The notes beneath the pieces are model-generated. The model ran no database searches, had not been told where the DNA came from, and saw only the letters and a program-made list of their open reading frames with translations. Source: Clostridiales bacterium (lineage in GTDB: Bacteria; Bacillota; Clostridia; Lachnospirales; Lachnospiraceae). Taken from it: a stretch of 12,056 nt of DNA. Positions 1 through 6,565 of the stretch are shown here, piece by piece. A program made the translations under genes and the position numbers. The stretch covers positions 1-12,056 of the forward strand of contig DXXQ01000069.1 of the NCBI GenBank assembly GCA_019416265.1, read 5' to 3'. How positions within the stretch are numbered: position 1 is the stretch's first letter; every line of letters begins with the position of its first letter.

Positions 1-678
1 GTCCATGGTCACTACCGTCCAGTCATCATCCAGCCATGCCACATCTGCGCGGCCTAAATTAATCATTGGTTCCACAGCCAGCGTCATTCCCGGCAGAAGC
101 CGGACACCCCGTCTTTTCTGCGGAAAATTCGGAATCTGCGGATCTTCGTGAAGGTGGGTGCCGATTCCATGTCCAACAAGATCACGGACAATACCGTAAC
201 GGTATTTTGCAGCATGGGCACCGATTGCCTTGGAAATATCGTTGAGATGATTTCCTGCTCTTGCAGCCTTCAGGCCCTCAAAGAAACATTCCCTGGTCAC
301 ATCCATTAATTTACGTGCCTCAGGGGAAACCTCTCCTACTGCATAAGTCCTTGCTGCATCAGAGTGATAGCCCTTATAAATCAGTCCTGCGTCGATCTTC
401 ACAAGATCTCCATCCTGGATAATCTTCTCTTCAGACGGGATTCCGTGAACGACCTCATCGTTTAAACTGATACAAAAGGAACCCGGAAATCCTCCGTAGT
501 TCAAAAAGTTCGGGACGCATCCCAAAGAGCGGATCATTTCCTCGCCGATGCGGTCAAGCTCCTTGGTACTGATTCCCGGTTTAATGTAAGGAATCAGACC
601 ATCGTGAACCTTTTCCAGAAGATGACCTGCCTCCCTCATAAGTTCTATTTCGTGTTCTGTCTTTATCGAAACCGACAT
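1..678 (-). CDS. map: Type I methionine aminopeptidase, C-terminus cut by window edge
   Basis: Removes the N-terminal methionine from nascent proteins in the cytosol after deformylation. I translated 226 residues from the ATG at 678; the family is usually about 250, so roughly 25 C-terminal residues lie off the left edge. The visible metal ligands are D96 (in KIDAG), D107 (in HSD), H170 (in VGHGIG) and E203 (in VEPM); the last glutamate ligand would fall outside the window. Catalytic histidines H78 (VVHGIP) and H177 (HLHEDP) are present. The protein begins directly with the pita-bread fold and has no N-terminal zinc-finger or SH3-binding extension. A GGAGG at 683-687 lies 4 bases before the ATG, which is close. 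It follows adk by 33 bases, the usual Bacillota secY-adk-map order, and is probably co-transcribed. Confidence 0.97.
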   Translation of the reverse strand, partial: MSVSIKTEHEIELMREAGHLLEKVHDGLIPYIKPGISTKELDRIGEEMIRSLGCVPNFLNYGGFPGSFCISLNDEVVHGIPSEEKIIQDGDLVKIDAGLIYKGYHSDAARTYAVGEVSPEARKLMDVTRECFFEGLKAARAGNHLNDISKAIGAHAAKYRYGIVRDLVGHGIGTHLHEDPQIPNFPQKRRGVRLLPGMTLAVEPMINLGRADVAWLDDDWTVVTMD

Positions 679-690
679 GTTACCTCCAAT

Positions 691-707
691 GGTGTATCGA
701 AAACACC
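691..707 (-). other. Small inverted repeat just upstream of map
   Basis: GGTGT and ACACC form a 5-bp stem around a 7-base loop in the adk-map spacer, ending 3 bases before the map GGAGG. It lacks a U-run and is too short to be a terminator. It might modulate access to the ribosome binding site, but a stem this short can occur by chance. Confidence 0.25.
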
Positions 708-711
708 GTGA

Positions 712-1356
712 TTACTCTCCAAGAATAGCGACAACTTCCCCGAATACTTCATCCAGGTTCTTTGTGCCGTCTACTGTTTTTAAAATTCCCTGTTTTGTAT
801 AGTAGTCGATCAGCGGCTGTGTCTGCTCATGGTAAACGTTCAGTCTCTTCTGTACTGTTTCCGGCTGGTCGTCATCGCGGAGAACAAGCTTCTCACCGCA
901 TACATCGCAGACGCCCTCTGTCTTCGGTGCAGCATATACTACATGATATGTAGCGCCGCATTTCAGGCAGGCACGTCTTCCGGACATACGGTTTACGATA
1001 TTCTCGTCCGGTACGTCCACATCGATTGCGTAGTCCATCTTGCTTCCCAGTTTATTCAGAGCGTCTGTCAGACATTCAGCCTGAGGAATTGTTCTCGGGA
1101 AACCGTCCAGAACATAACCGTTGGCTGCATCCGGCTGCTGGATTCTGTCAACTACCAGGTCGCAGGTCAGCTCGTCCGGAACAAGAAGTCCCTGATCCAT
1201 GTAGGTTTTTGCTTTCTTTCCAAGCTCTGTACCATTTTTGATGTTGGCACGGAAAATATCTCCTGTGGAGATATGAGGAATCTGATATTTCTCAGCAATT
1301 TTCTTCGCCTGAGTACCTTTTCCTGCTCCAGGTGCGCCTAACATAATGATTTTCAT
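712..1356 (-). CDS. adk: Adenylate kinase, zinc-LID type
   Basis: Catalyses the reversible reaction ATP + AMP to 2 ADP in the cytosol. The 214 residues match the long bacterial form. The P-loop GAPGAGKGT is at 7-15, the AMP-binding DGFPRT at 84-89, and the arginine-containing RDDDQPETVQKRL segment at 160-172. The LID domain carries four cysteines (C130, C133, C150, C153) in two CxxC pairs, the structural zinc site typical of Gram-positive enzymes. The ATG has GGAGGG at 1365-1370 upstream. The gene lies 90 bases after secY and 33 bases before map. The larger gap to secY holds a stem-loop, so adk-map expression could be tuned apart from the ribosomal genes. Confidence 0.98.
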   Translation of the reverse strand: MKIIMLGAPGAGKGTQAKKIAEKYQIPHISTGDIFRANIKNGTELGKKAKTYMDQGLLVPDELTCDLVVDRIQQPDAANGYVLDGFPRTIPQAECLTDALNKLGSKMDYAIDVDVPDENIVNRMSGRRACLKCGATYHVVYAAPKTEGVCDVCGEKLVLRDDDQPETVQKRLNVYHEQTQPLIDYYTKQGILKTVDGTKNLDEVFGEVVAILGE

Positions 1357-1411
1357 AGATAAAACCCTCCATTTCTGTACTTTTTTGTACTTTTGTGTTT
1401 TAGCAAATCAA

Positions 1412-1438
1412 GGCTGCGATACACGAAGCACCGCAACC
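1412..1438 (-). other. Stem-loop in the secY-adk spacer
   Basis: In the transcript direction GGTTGCGGTGC and GTATCGCAGCC can pair as an 11-bp stem (with G-U pairs) around a 5-base loop TTCGT. The stem starts 8 bases after the secY stop codon. The following bases, TTGATTTG, are only partly U-rich, so this would be at best a weak attenuator; it may instead be an RNA processing or 3'-stability element for the secY message. The 90-base spacer has no open reading frame. The pairing is seen directly in the sequence; the role is inferred. Confidence 0.45.
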
Positions 1439-1446
1439 TCTCATTT

Positions 1447-2763
1447 TTAGTTGTTCAGGAAGCCTTTGTAGTTGCGGACAAGCATCTGTGATTCAATCTG
1501 TTTCACAGTCTCAAGAACAACACCAACAATAATGATGATGGATGTTCCGCCGAAGGAGACATTTGCTCCGAACACACCGTTGAAGAAGAACGGAATGACC
1601 GCTACAATAATAAGACCTACTGCACCTATAAATATAATATAATTTAAGATATTAGTCAAATAATCTGACGTAGGTTTTCCCGGACGAATACCAGGAATAA
1701 AACCGCCCTGCTTCTTGATATTATCTGCAACTTCCAGCGGGTTGAATGTGATGGAAGTGTAGAAATATGCGAAGAATACACAAAGCACAATGTACAGAAT
1801 CAGTCCCCAGCTATACTGGAGCTGTTTCGGATTACACCAGTTATTAGAAGACAGACCACGAAGGATCTCGCTTCCGATACCTGTACCATTTCCTTTACCC
1901 AGAAGCTGTGCGATCACAACAGGGAAGGACATGATGGATGAAGCAAAAATAACAGGAATAACGCCTGCAGTATTGACTTTCAGAGGAATGTTGGTGGACT
2001 GTCCGCCCATCATCTTTCTTCCTACCATCTTCTTGGAATACTGAACAGGAATTCTTCTTTCTGCTCCGTTGAGAACTAATACCATGACTACAACCGCAAC
2101 GATGATTGCTGCAATGATAAGACCTGCAAGCGCACCTTTTGCAATTGTTTTTCCTTTGATAAAGTTCTCATATAACAATGACAAATCGCTTGGGATTCGT
2201 GAAACGATGTTTACGCAGAGTACGATGGAAATACCGTTGCCGATACCCTTTTCTGTGATACGCTCACCAATCCACATCAGCATAGCAGATCCTGCTGTAA
2301 GGCAGACAACTACTACTACACCTTTTAAGAAATCCATATCTGGAATAAGGCCCTGACGACCGAATCCGATTGCCATGGCAACGGATTCAAACAGAGCCAA
2401 GCCCACAGTTACATATCTTGTAATTGCAGTGATTTTTTTTCTGCCTTCCTCACCATCTCGCTGCATCTCTTCCAGAGCAGGAATAGCAATGGTCATAAGC
2501 TGCATGATGATGGAAGAAGTGATGTAAGGTGTGATGTTTAATGCGAAAATTGACATTCGCTCGAATGAGCCACCGGTGAATGCGTCAAAGAAGTTGAATG
2601 CATCGCCAGTGTTGCTGGCAAACCAGTTCTTGAAGAAGTCGCTGTCAACTCCCGGAACCGGGAGCTGAGAGCCGATACGGATAATAAAGATCATCCATAC
2701 AACGTAGAGCAGTTTGCGTCTCATTTCTTTTACTCTAAAAACATTTTTAAGAGTTTCAAACAT
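1447..2763 (-). CDS. secY: Protein translocase subunit SecY
   Basis: Channel-forming subunit of the SecYEG translocon in the cytoplasmic membrane, which exports proteins with SecA and inserts membrane proteins with the ribosome. The 438 residues fit the family (about 425-440) and show the expected ten hydrophobic segments. The plug-region signature ALNITPYITSS is near 74-84 and the second SecY signature WIGERITEKGIGNGISI at 164-180. The cytosolic loop AERRIPVQY is at 234-242 and the C5 loop GGFIPGIRPG, with its functionally important arginine R360, at 353-362. The C-terminus RNYKGFLNN is typical. Its ATG shares one base with the rplO stop (TAATG), and a GAGGTGAT site inside the end of rplO serves as ribosome binding site, so coupling to L15 translation is likely. 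Confidence 0.98.
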   Translation of the reverse strand: MFETLKNVFRVKEMRRKLLYVVWMIFIIRIGSQLPVPGVDSDFFKNWFASNTGDAFNFFDAFTGGSFERMSIFALNITPYITSSIIMQLMTIAIPALEEMQRDGEEGRKKITAITRYVTVGLALFESVAMAIGFGRQGLIPDMDFLKGVVVVVCLTAGSAMLMWIGERITEKGIGNGISIVLCVNIVSRIPSDLSLLYENFIKGKTIAKGALAGLIIAAIIVAVVVMVLVLNGAERRIPVQYSKKMVGRKMMGGQSTNIPLKVNTAGVIPVIFASSIMSFPVVIAQLLGKGNGTGIGSEILRGLSSNNWCNPKQLQYSWGLILYIVLCVFFAYFYTSITFNPLEVADNIKKQGGFIPGIRPGKPTSDYLTNILNYIIFIGAVGLIIVAVIPFFFNGVFGANVSFGGTSIIIIVGVVLETVKQIESQMLVRNYKGFLNN

Positions 2764-3203
2764 TAGATCACCTCTACTGAACCACCTGCTGCTTCAATTT
2801 TTGCTTTTGCTGTTTCGCTTACAGCATTTACTTTAACATTGAGTTTCTTTGTAAGCTCACCATTTCCGAGAAGTTTAACGCCATCAGCGATTTTGGAAAT
2901 TGCACCGCTTGCAAGTAATGTCTCAGCTGTTACCTCTGCGCCATCCTCGAAACGGTTAAGAATGTCAACGTTAACTGCGATAATTTCTTTAGAGTTTCTG
3001 TTCTTGAAACCTCTCTTAGGCAGACGTCTGTATAAAGGCATCTGACCACCTTCGAATCCCGGTTTTTTGTGGCCGGAACGTGCTAACTGTCCTTTATGTC
3101 CTTTACCGGCTGTTTTGCCGTTTCCTGAACCATGTCCACGACCTCTTCTGAAGTTGTCGCTGTGCTTAGAACCATCTGCTGGTCTTAAGTTTGCTAATTC
3201 CAT
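2763..3203 (-). CDS. rplO: 50S ribosomal protein L15 (uL15)
   Basis: Late-assembly protein of the large subunit that binds 23S rRNA through a long basic N-terminal extension. From the ATG at 3203 it has 146 residues, the usual length. The N-terminus MELANLRPADGS matches the family, followed by the glycine- and arginine-rich stretch at 19-50 (RRGRGHGSGNGKTAGKGHKG) and GGQMPLYRRLPKRGF at 52-66. A longer frame opens at a GTG (3212) three codons earlier, but that codon overlaps the Shine-Dalgarno site itself, so it cannot be the start. The gene follows rpmD after 22 bases and shares one base with secY. Confidence 0.97.
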   Translation of the reverse strand: MELANLRPADGSKHSDNFRRGRGHGSGNGKTAGKGHKGQLARSGHKKPGFEGGQMPLYRRLPKRGFKNRNSKEIIAVNVDILNRFEDGAEVTAETLLASGAISKIADGVKLLGNGELTKKLNVKVNAVSETAKAKIEAAGGSVEVI

Positions 3204-3211
3204 GACTGGCA

Positions 3212-3218
3212 CCTCCTT
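3212..3218 (-). promoter_or_regulatory. Ribosome binding site that fixes the rplO start
   Basis: AAGGAGG ends 8 bases before the ATG at 3203. The alternative GTG at 3210-3212 overlaps this site by one base, which rules out that codon as a start. Confidence 0.9.
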
Positions 3219-3225
3219 TTGAAAT

Positions 3226-3408
3226 TTATGCTTCTTCTACTTTTACCAGGTGCTGTACCTGCTGAATCATTCCTCTTGTTGCCGCATTGTCCGGCATTTC
3301 AACTGTTTTGTGCATTTTGGTAAGACCCATTGCTTTAACAGTAAGTTTATGTTTCGGAACAGCGCCAATAGGAGATTTTACTAATGTAACTTTTAATGTG
3401 TTTGCCAT
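3226..3408 (-). CDS. rpmD: 50S ribosomal protein L30 (uL30)
   Basis: Small protein on the surface of the large subunit, in contact with 23S and near 5S rRNA. Its 60 residues are the standard short bacterial form. It begins MANTLKVTLVKSPIG and carries the conserved GLTKMHKTVEMPDN segment at 28-41, typical of L30. The ATG at 3408 has AAGGAGG that overlaps the stop codon of rpsE, with a 14-base gap between the genes. Placement between rpsE and rplO is canonical. L30 is absent in some bacterial groups, so its retention here is mildly informative. Confidence 0.97.
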   Translation of the reverse strand: MANTLKVTLVKSPIGAVPKHKLTVKAMGLTKMHKTVEMPDNAATRGMIQQVQHLVKVEEA

Positions 3409-3422
3409 TTTCGTATTCCTCC

Positions 3423-3932
3423 TTAAGCCAGAATCTCATCAACAGATTTTCCACGAAGTTTAGCAACTTCTTCTGGAGTTTTTAACTGTCTTAAGCCTTC
3501 GATTGTTGCGAGAACAACGTTCTGTTTGTTTCTGGATCCCATACATTTTGTACGGATGTTTTTAATACCAGCTAACTCGATTACCGCACGTGCAGGACCG
3601 CCGGCGATAACACCAGTACCTTCCGGAGCTTTCTTCAGGAGCATTTCTGCGCTGCCGAATTTTCCTACGAAGTCATGAGTGATAGAACCATTCTCATCTC
3701 TTGCTACTGTTACTAATTTTTTCATAGCATCCTCTTTTCCTTTGCGGATCGCTTCAGGAATCTCGGCTGCTTTTCCTAAACCTGCACCAACGTGTCCGTT
3801 GCCGTCACCAACAACAACTAAAGCTGTGAAACGGAAGTTACGACCACCTTTAACAACCTTTGTAACACGTTTGATTGTTACTACTTTATCTTCTAATTCT
3901 AACTGACTAGCATCAATAAGATTACGTTTCAT
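3423..3932 (-). CDS. rpsE: 30S ribosomal protein S5 (uS5)
   Basis: Small-subunit protein involved in decoding accuracy and mRNA unwinding at the entry channel. It has 169 residues. The N-terminal double-stranded-RNA-binding-like domain includes KRVTKVVKGGRNFRF at 21-35, the loop in which spectinomycin-resistance changes occur in other bacteria; the KVVKGGR core looks wild type. VGDGNGHVGAGLGKA at 41-55 is the S5 signature. The C-terminal domain contains the GTGVIAGGPARAV stretch. The ATG at 3932 is preceded by AAGGAGC at 3941-3947, slightly degenerate, at about 9 bases. It lies 19 bases after rplR and 14 bases before rpmD in the usual order. Confidence 0.98.
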   Translation of the reverse strand: MKRNLIDASQLELEDKVVTIKRVTKVVKGGRNFRFTALVVVGDGNGHVGAGLGKAAEIPEAIRKGKEDAMKKLVTVARDENGSITHDFVGKFGSAEMLLKKAPEGTGVIAGGPARAVIELAGIKNIRTKCMGSRNKQNVVLATIEGLRQLKTPEEVAKLRGKSVDEILA

Positions 3933-3951
3933 GTGTTTGCGCTCCTTCCTC

Positions 3952-4320
3952 TTAGAATTTCAGACCAGCTTCTCTTGCTGCATCTGCTAATGCTTTCACT
4001 TTACCGTGGTAAATGTATCCGCCTCTGTCGAAAACAACGCTTTCGATACCAGCTGCGATTGCTTTTTTACCAATAACAGTTCCTAAGTGTGCTGCTGCAG
4101 CAACATCATCTGTGTGCTCTAATTCAGCGTTAACTTCTTTCTGAAGAGTAGAAGCTGATACAAGAGTTTTGTGTGCTGTGTCATCAATAATCTGTGCATA
4201 CATATGCTTGTTGGAACGGAATACTGCTAAACGAGGAGTTGTTGCAGTGCCGTTTAAATGATGACGTAATCTTCTATGCTTATTCTGACGAACTAATGCT
4301 CTAGATCCTTTATTAATCAT
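3952..4320 (-). CDS. rplR: 50S ribosomal protein L18 (uL18)
   Basis: Binds 5S rRNA with L5 and attaches it to the central protuberance of the large subunit. The 122 residues are normal for the family. The basic N-terminus includes RQNKHRRLRHHLNG at about 11-24, and TPRLAVFRSNKHMYAQIIDD at 28-47 is the diagnostic core. The C-terminus has VVFDRGGYIYHGKVKALADAAREAGL, also typical. Start at the ATG at 4320 is supported by AAGGAG (4330-4335) at 9 bases. It follows rplF by 17 bases. Confidence 0.98.
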   Translation of the reverse strand: MINKGSRALVRQNKHRRLRHHLNGTATTPRLAVFRSNKHMYAQIIDDTAHKTLVSASTLQKEVNAELEHTDDVAAAAHLGTVIGKKAIAAGIESVVFDRGGYIYHGKVKALADAAREAGLKF

Positions 4321-4337
4321 TTTCTCACTCTCCTTAA

Positions 4338-4877
4338 TTATTTCTTACCAGTTTTACCAACTTTACGTCTGATAACTTCGTCGATATACTTAATACCTTT
4401 GCCCTTGTATGGCTCTGGTCTTCTCTTATCTCTGATTTCAGCCGCAAACTGACCAACTTTTTCTTTGCTGATACCGGATACGATAATTTTGTTTCCGTCT
4501 ACTTTGGACTCGATTCCTTCCGGATCTTCCATTTCAACCGGGTGAGAGTAACCAAGGTTAAGAACAAGCTTCTTGCCCTGTTTTGCTGCTTTATAACCTA
4601 CACCGTTAACTTCAAGAGTTTTTGTGTAACCCTCGCTTACACCAACAACCATGTTGTGGATTAAGCTTCTTGTTAAACCGTGAAGAGCTTTCATTTTCTT
4701 TAAGTCGTTTGGTCTTGTAACAACTACCTGACCATCTTCAACTTTGATTTCCATCTCTACAGGAAGTGCTCTTTCGAGAGTTCCCTTAGATCCTTTTACG
4801 GTTACCACGTTGCCTTCTGCGACTTTAACTTCTACACCGGCCGGAATAGCAACAGGAAGTCTACCGATTCGTGACAT
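4338..4877 (-). CDS. rplF: 50S ribosomal protein L6 (uL6)
   Basis: Large-subunit protein near the sarcin-ricin loop and the factor-binding site, made of two similar alpha-beta domains. Its 179 residues are standard. It begins MSRIGRLPVAIPAG, and the C-terminal rRNA-binding motif PEPYKGKGI is at 154-162, followed by a lysine- and arginine-rich tail. The ATG has a strong AAGGAGG about 8 bases upstream. The gap to rpsH is 105 bases, unusually wide for this cluster, and contains an inverted repeat at 4906-4929. Confidence 0.98.
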   Translation of the reverse strand: MSRIGRLPVAIPAGVEVKVAEGNVVTVKGSKGTLERALPVEMEIKVEDGQVVVTRPNDLKKMKALHGLTRSLIHNMVVGVSEGYTKTLEVNGVGYKAAKQGKKLVLNLGYSHPVEMEDPEGIESKVDGNKIIVSGISKEKVGQFAAEIRDKRRPEPYKGKGIKYIDEVIRRKVGKTGKK

Positions 4878-4905
4878 AAATTTGTCCTCCTTACTTAGAT
4901 TATCG

Positions 4906-4929
4906 GAGAGGATTACTTGGAATCCTCTC
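4906..4929 (-). other. Perfect inverted repeat in the rpsH-rplF spacer
   Basis: GAGAGGATT and AATCCTCTC form a perfect 9-bp stem around a 6-base loop, about 14 bases upstream of the rplF Shine-Dalgarno site. No U-run follows, so it is not an ordinary intrinsic terminator. The rest of the 105-base spacer (4878-4982) is AT-rich and without a gene. Possible roles are RNA processing, partial attenuation or protein binding; none can be chosen from one sequence. Confidence 0.55.
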
Positions 4930-4982
4930 TGTTTTCAGTTTGTCTCTATAAAAAATCTTGATTTAAAGTTTTCGCTTTCAGA

Positions 4983-5384
4983 TTACCAAACGAATGCTAA
5001 CACTTCGCCGCCAACTTTAAGTTTACGAGCTTCTTTGTCAGTGATAACACCCTGGTTTGTGGAAAGAATAGCGATTCCAAGGCCGCCAAGTACTCTTGGA
5101 AGCTCATCCTTGCCTGCGTATACACGAAGACCAGGTTTGGAGATTCTCTTTAAACCAGTGATGATTTTTTCGTTTTTATCTTCACCGTATTTCAGTGTGA
5201 TGTGAAGAGTTTTGATAACGCCATCCTCAACTAAGTCATATTTTGCAATATAACCTTCGTCTAAAAGAATGTTAGCAATTGCAGTTTTCATTTTAGATGC
5301 CGGAACATCTACAGTATCATGTTTAGCAGTATTTGCGTTACGGATACGTGTAAGCATATCTGCGATTGGATCGCTCATTGTCAT
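4983..5384 (-). CDS. rpsH: 30S ribosomal protein S8 (uS8)
   Basis: Primary binder of 16S rRNA helix 21 in the small-subunit platform. It has 133 residues, beginning MTMSDPIADMLTRIRNAN as in many Gram-positive S8 proteins. The C-terminal signature GLGIAILSTNQGVITDKEA is at 101-119 and the protein ends in the usual VLAFVW. There is a second ATG two codons in, but GGAGG sits 8 bases before the ATG at 5384, which favours the longer form. In E. coli S8 represses the spc operon by binding near the L5 start; I see no clear copy of that site here. Spacers of about 95-105 bases flank this gene on both sides. Confidence 0.98.
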   Translation of the reverse strand: MTMSDPIADMLTRIRNANTAKHDTVDVPASKMKTAIANILLDEGYIAKYDLVEDGVIKTLHITLKYGEDKNEKIITGLKRISKPGLRVYAGKDELPRVLGGLGIAILSTNQGVITDKEARKLKVGGEVLAFVW

Positions 5385-5422
5385 GTTAGTTTCCTCCTAA
5401 ATTTCAGACTTTACATGTCTCA

Positions 5423-5451
5423 TTTCTATTTTTTATTACCTGTTGTGACAA
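5423..5451 (-). promoter_or_regulatory. Weak candidate promoter in the rpsZ-rpsH spacer
   Basis: On the minus strand TTGTCA (5446-5451) and TAGAAA (5423-5428) are 17 bases apart, five of six and four of six matches to the vegetative consensus, pointing toward rpsH. The spacer 5385-5479 is AT-rich and holds no gene, so a chance match is quite possible. Confidence 0.2.
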
Positions 5452-5479
5452 ATTTGTTTTTATATAATTGCGTTTCGGC

Positions 5480-5665
5480 TTACCAGGAAGCTTTCTTAAC
5501 GCCCGGGATCTGTCCTTTGTAAGCTAATTCACGGAAGCACACACGGCAGATTCCGTATTTTCTTAAAACTGAATGTGGACGTCCACAGATTTTGCAACGT
5601 GTATATTCTCTTGTGGAGAATTTAGCTTTGCGCTGCTGTTTGATTTTCATTGCTGTTTTAGCCAT
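5480..5665 (-). CDS. rpsZ: 30S ribosomal protein S14, zinc-binding type (uS14)
   Basis: Assembles in the head of the small subunit near S3, S10 and S19. The 61 residues are the short, zinc-binding form, with C24, C27, C40 and C43 arranged as CxxC-x12-CxxC. The longer zinc-free paralogue of about 89 residues is not encoded here. The ending GVKKASW is typical. The ATG at 5665 has GGAGG at 8 bases and the gap to rplE is 15 bases. In Gram-positive bacteria that carry a second, zinc-free S14, the latter is usually induced by zinc shortage through Zur; whether this organism has one cannot be seen. Confidence 0.98.
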   Translation of the reverse strand: MAKTAMKIKQQRKAKFSTREYTRCKICGRPHSVLRKYGICRVCFRELAYKGQIPGVKKASW

Positions 5666-5680
5666 GAATCGTTCCTCCTA

Positions 5681-6220
5681 TTATTTTGCAAACGGCATAT
5701 TGAATAATGTCAGTAATTCACGAGCTTCTTCATCAGTCTTAGCTGTAGTAACGAAGATGATGTCCATACCTCTTACTTTGTCAACTTTATCATATTCAAC
5801 TTCTGGGAAGATTAACTGCTCTTTGATACCCAGAGCATAGTTACCTCTACCGTCAAATGCGTTCGGGTTTACACCACGGAAGTCACGTACACGAGGAAGT
5901 GCAAGGTTGATAAGACGATCAGCGAACTCATACATCTTTTCACCTCTTAAAGTTGTTTTACAACCGATAGCCATTCCCTCTCTGATTTTGAAGTTAGCGA
6001 CAGATTTTTTCGCTTTTGTAGCTACTGCTTTCTGTCCTGTGATCAGCTCCATATCAGCGATTGCTGCATCAAGAAGCTTAGCGTTTTCTTTGGCTTCACC
6101 AACACCCATGTTAACAACGATCTTTTCGAGTTTTGGCACTTCCATAACATTTTTGTATCCAAATTTTTTGGTCATGGCATCCATGATCTCATTTTTGTAC
6201 ATTTCTTTTAATCTACTCAC
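5681..6220 (-). CDS. rplE: 50S ribosomal protein L5 (uL5), GTG start
   Basis: Binds 5S rRNA in the central protuberance and contacts S13 and P-site tRNA. Its 179 residues are standard. Conserved VPKLEKIVVNMGVGEA at 28-43 and the GMAIGCKTTLRGEKMYEFADRL region are present; the protein ends MPFAK. It begins with a GTG at 6220, read as methionine (MSRLKEMYKNEI), because GGAGG at 6229-6233 is 8 bases upstream. A nearer-looking ATG at 6225-6227 is only 1 base from that site, is out of frame, and ends after four codons. The gap to rplX is 21 bases. Confidence 0.97.
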   Translation of the reverse strand: MSRLKEMYKNEIMDAMTKKFGYKNVMEVPKLEKIVVNMGVGEAKENAKLLDAAIADMELITGQKAVATKAKKSVANFKIREGMAIGCKTTLRGEKMYEFADRLINLALPRVRDFRGVNPNAFDGRGNYALGIKEQLIFPEVEYDKVDKVRGMDIIFVTTAKTDEEARELLTLFNMPFAK

Positions 6221-6228
6221 TTGTCATG

Positions 6229-6233
6229 CCTCC
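6229..6233 (-). promoter_or_regulatory. Ribosome binding site that fixes the rplE GTG start
   Basis: GGAGG with 8-base spacing to the GTG at 6220. The intervening ATG is too close to the site to be used and opens only ATG-ACA-AGT-GAG-TAG. Confidence 0.85.
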
Positions 6234-6241
6234 TCTCTCAA

Positions 6242-6553
6242 TTAATCGATTACTTTACCTGTTGCTTTTGCAACACGTACTTTTTTGTCACCGTCCATCT
6301 GGAAACCTACTCTTGTAGCTTTTCCGTCAACAACCAGCATTACGTTGGAGATGTGCAGCGGAGCTTCTTTTGTGATGATTCCGCCGTTCTGGTTTGCTGC
6401 TGATGGTTTGCTGTGTTTGCTTACCATGTTTACGTTCTCGACTAAAACGGTATTGTCTTTAACATTAACTGCAAGAACTTTACCCTCTTTGCCGTTATCT
6501 TTACCAGCGATTACTTTAACAGTATCACCTTTTTTAATCTTCATAGCTGACAT
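6242..6553 (-). CDS. rplX: 50S ribosomal protein L24 (uL24)
   Basis: Early-assembly initiator protein of the large subunit that binds the 5' region of 23S rRNA near the tunnel exit. It has 103 residues. A KOW-type motif covers about 6-33 (KKGDTVKVIAGKDNGKEGK and following). Two ATGs compete: MSAMKIKKGD from 6553 and MKIKKGD from 6544. GGAGG (6561-6565) is 7 bases from the first and 16 from the second, so the longer form is chosen. The Shine-Dalgarno site abuts the rplN stop codon, as TAAGGAGG. Confidence 0.96.
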   Translation of the reverse strand: MSAMKIKKGDTVKVIAGKDNGKEGKVLAVNVKDNTVLVENVNMVSKHSKPSAANQNGGIITKEAPLHISNVMLVVDGKATRVGFQMDGDKKVRVAKATGKVID

Positions 6554-6565
6554 TAGGCACCCTCC

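Noticed and set aside
829..1341. 170-codon open frame on the plus strand opposite adk
   Set aside because: It lies wholly antisense to a clear adk, has no ribosome binding site that I can see, and the product has no recognisable motif; it is a by-product of adk codon use.
1384..1411. Possible promoter TTGATT-16-TACAAA upstream of adk
   Set aside because: Each box matches only four of six positions and the spacing is one short of optimal in AT-rich DNA; not enough to call.
4878..4982. Intrinsic terminator in the rpsH-rplF spacer
   Set aside because: The strong stem has no U-run after it, and the T-rich stretch upstream (4950-4957) follows only a 4-5-bp AT stem. Ending transcription here would also cut off essential genes.
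4744..5205. 153-codon plus-strand open frame spanning rplF, the spacer and rpsH
   Set aside because: It crosses two well-supported genes on the other strand, is low in complexity and matches no family. Other plus-strand frames in the window are rejected for the same reason.
5450..5459. ACAAATTTGT-like palindrome in the rpsZ-rpsH spacer as an operator
   Set aside because: A short AT-rich palindrome of this kind is expected by chance and matches no operator that I can name with confidence.
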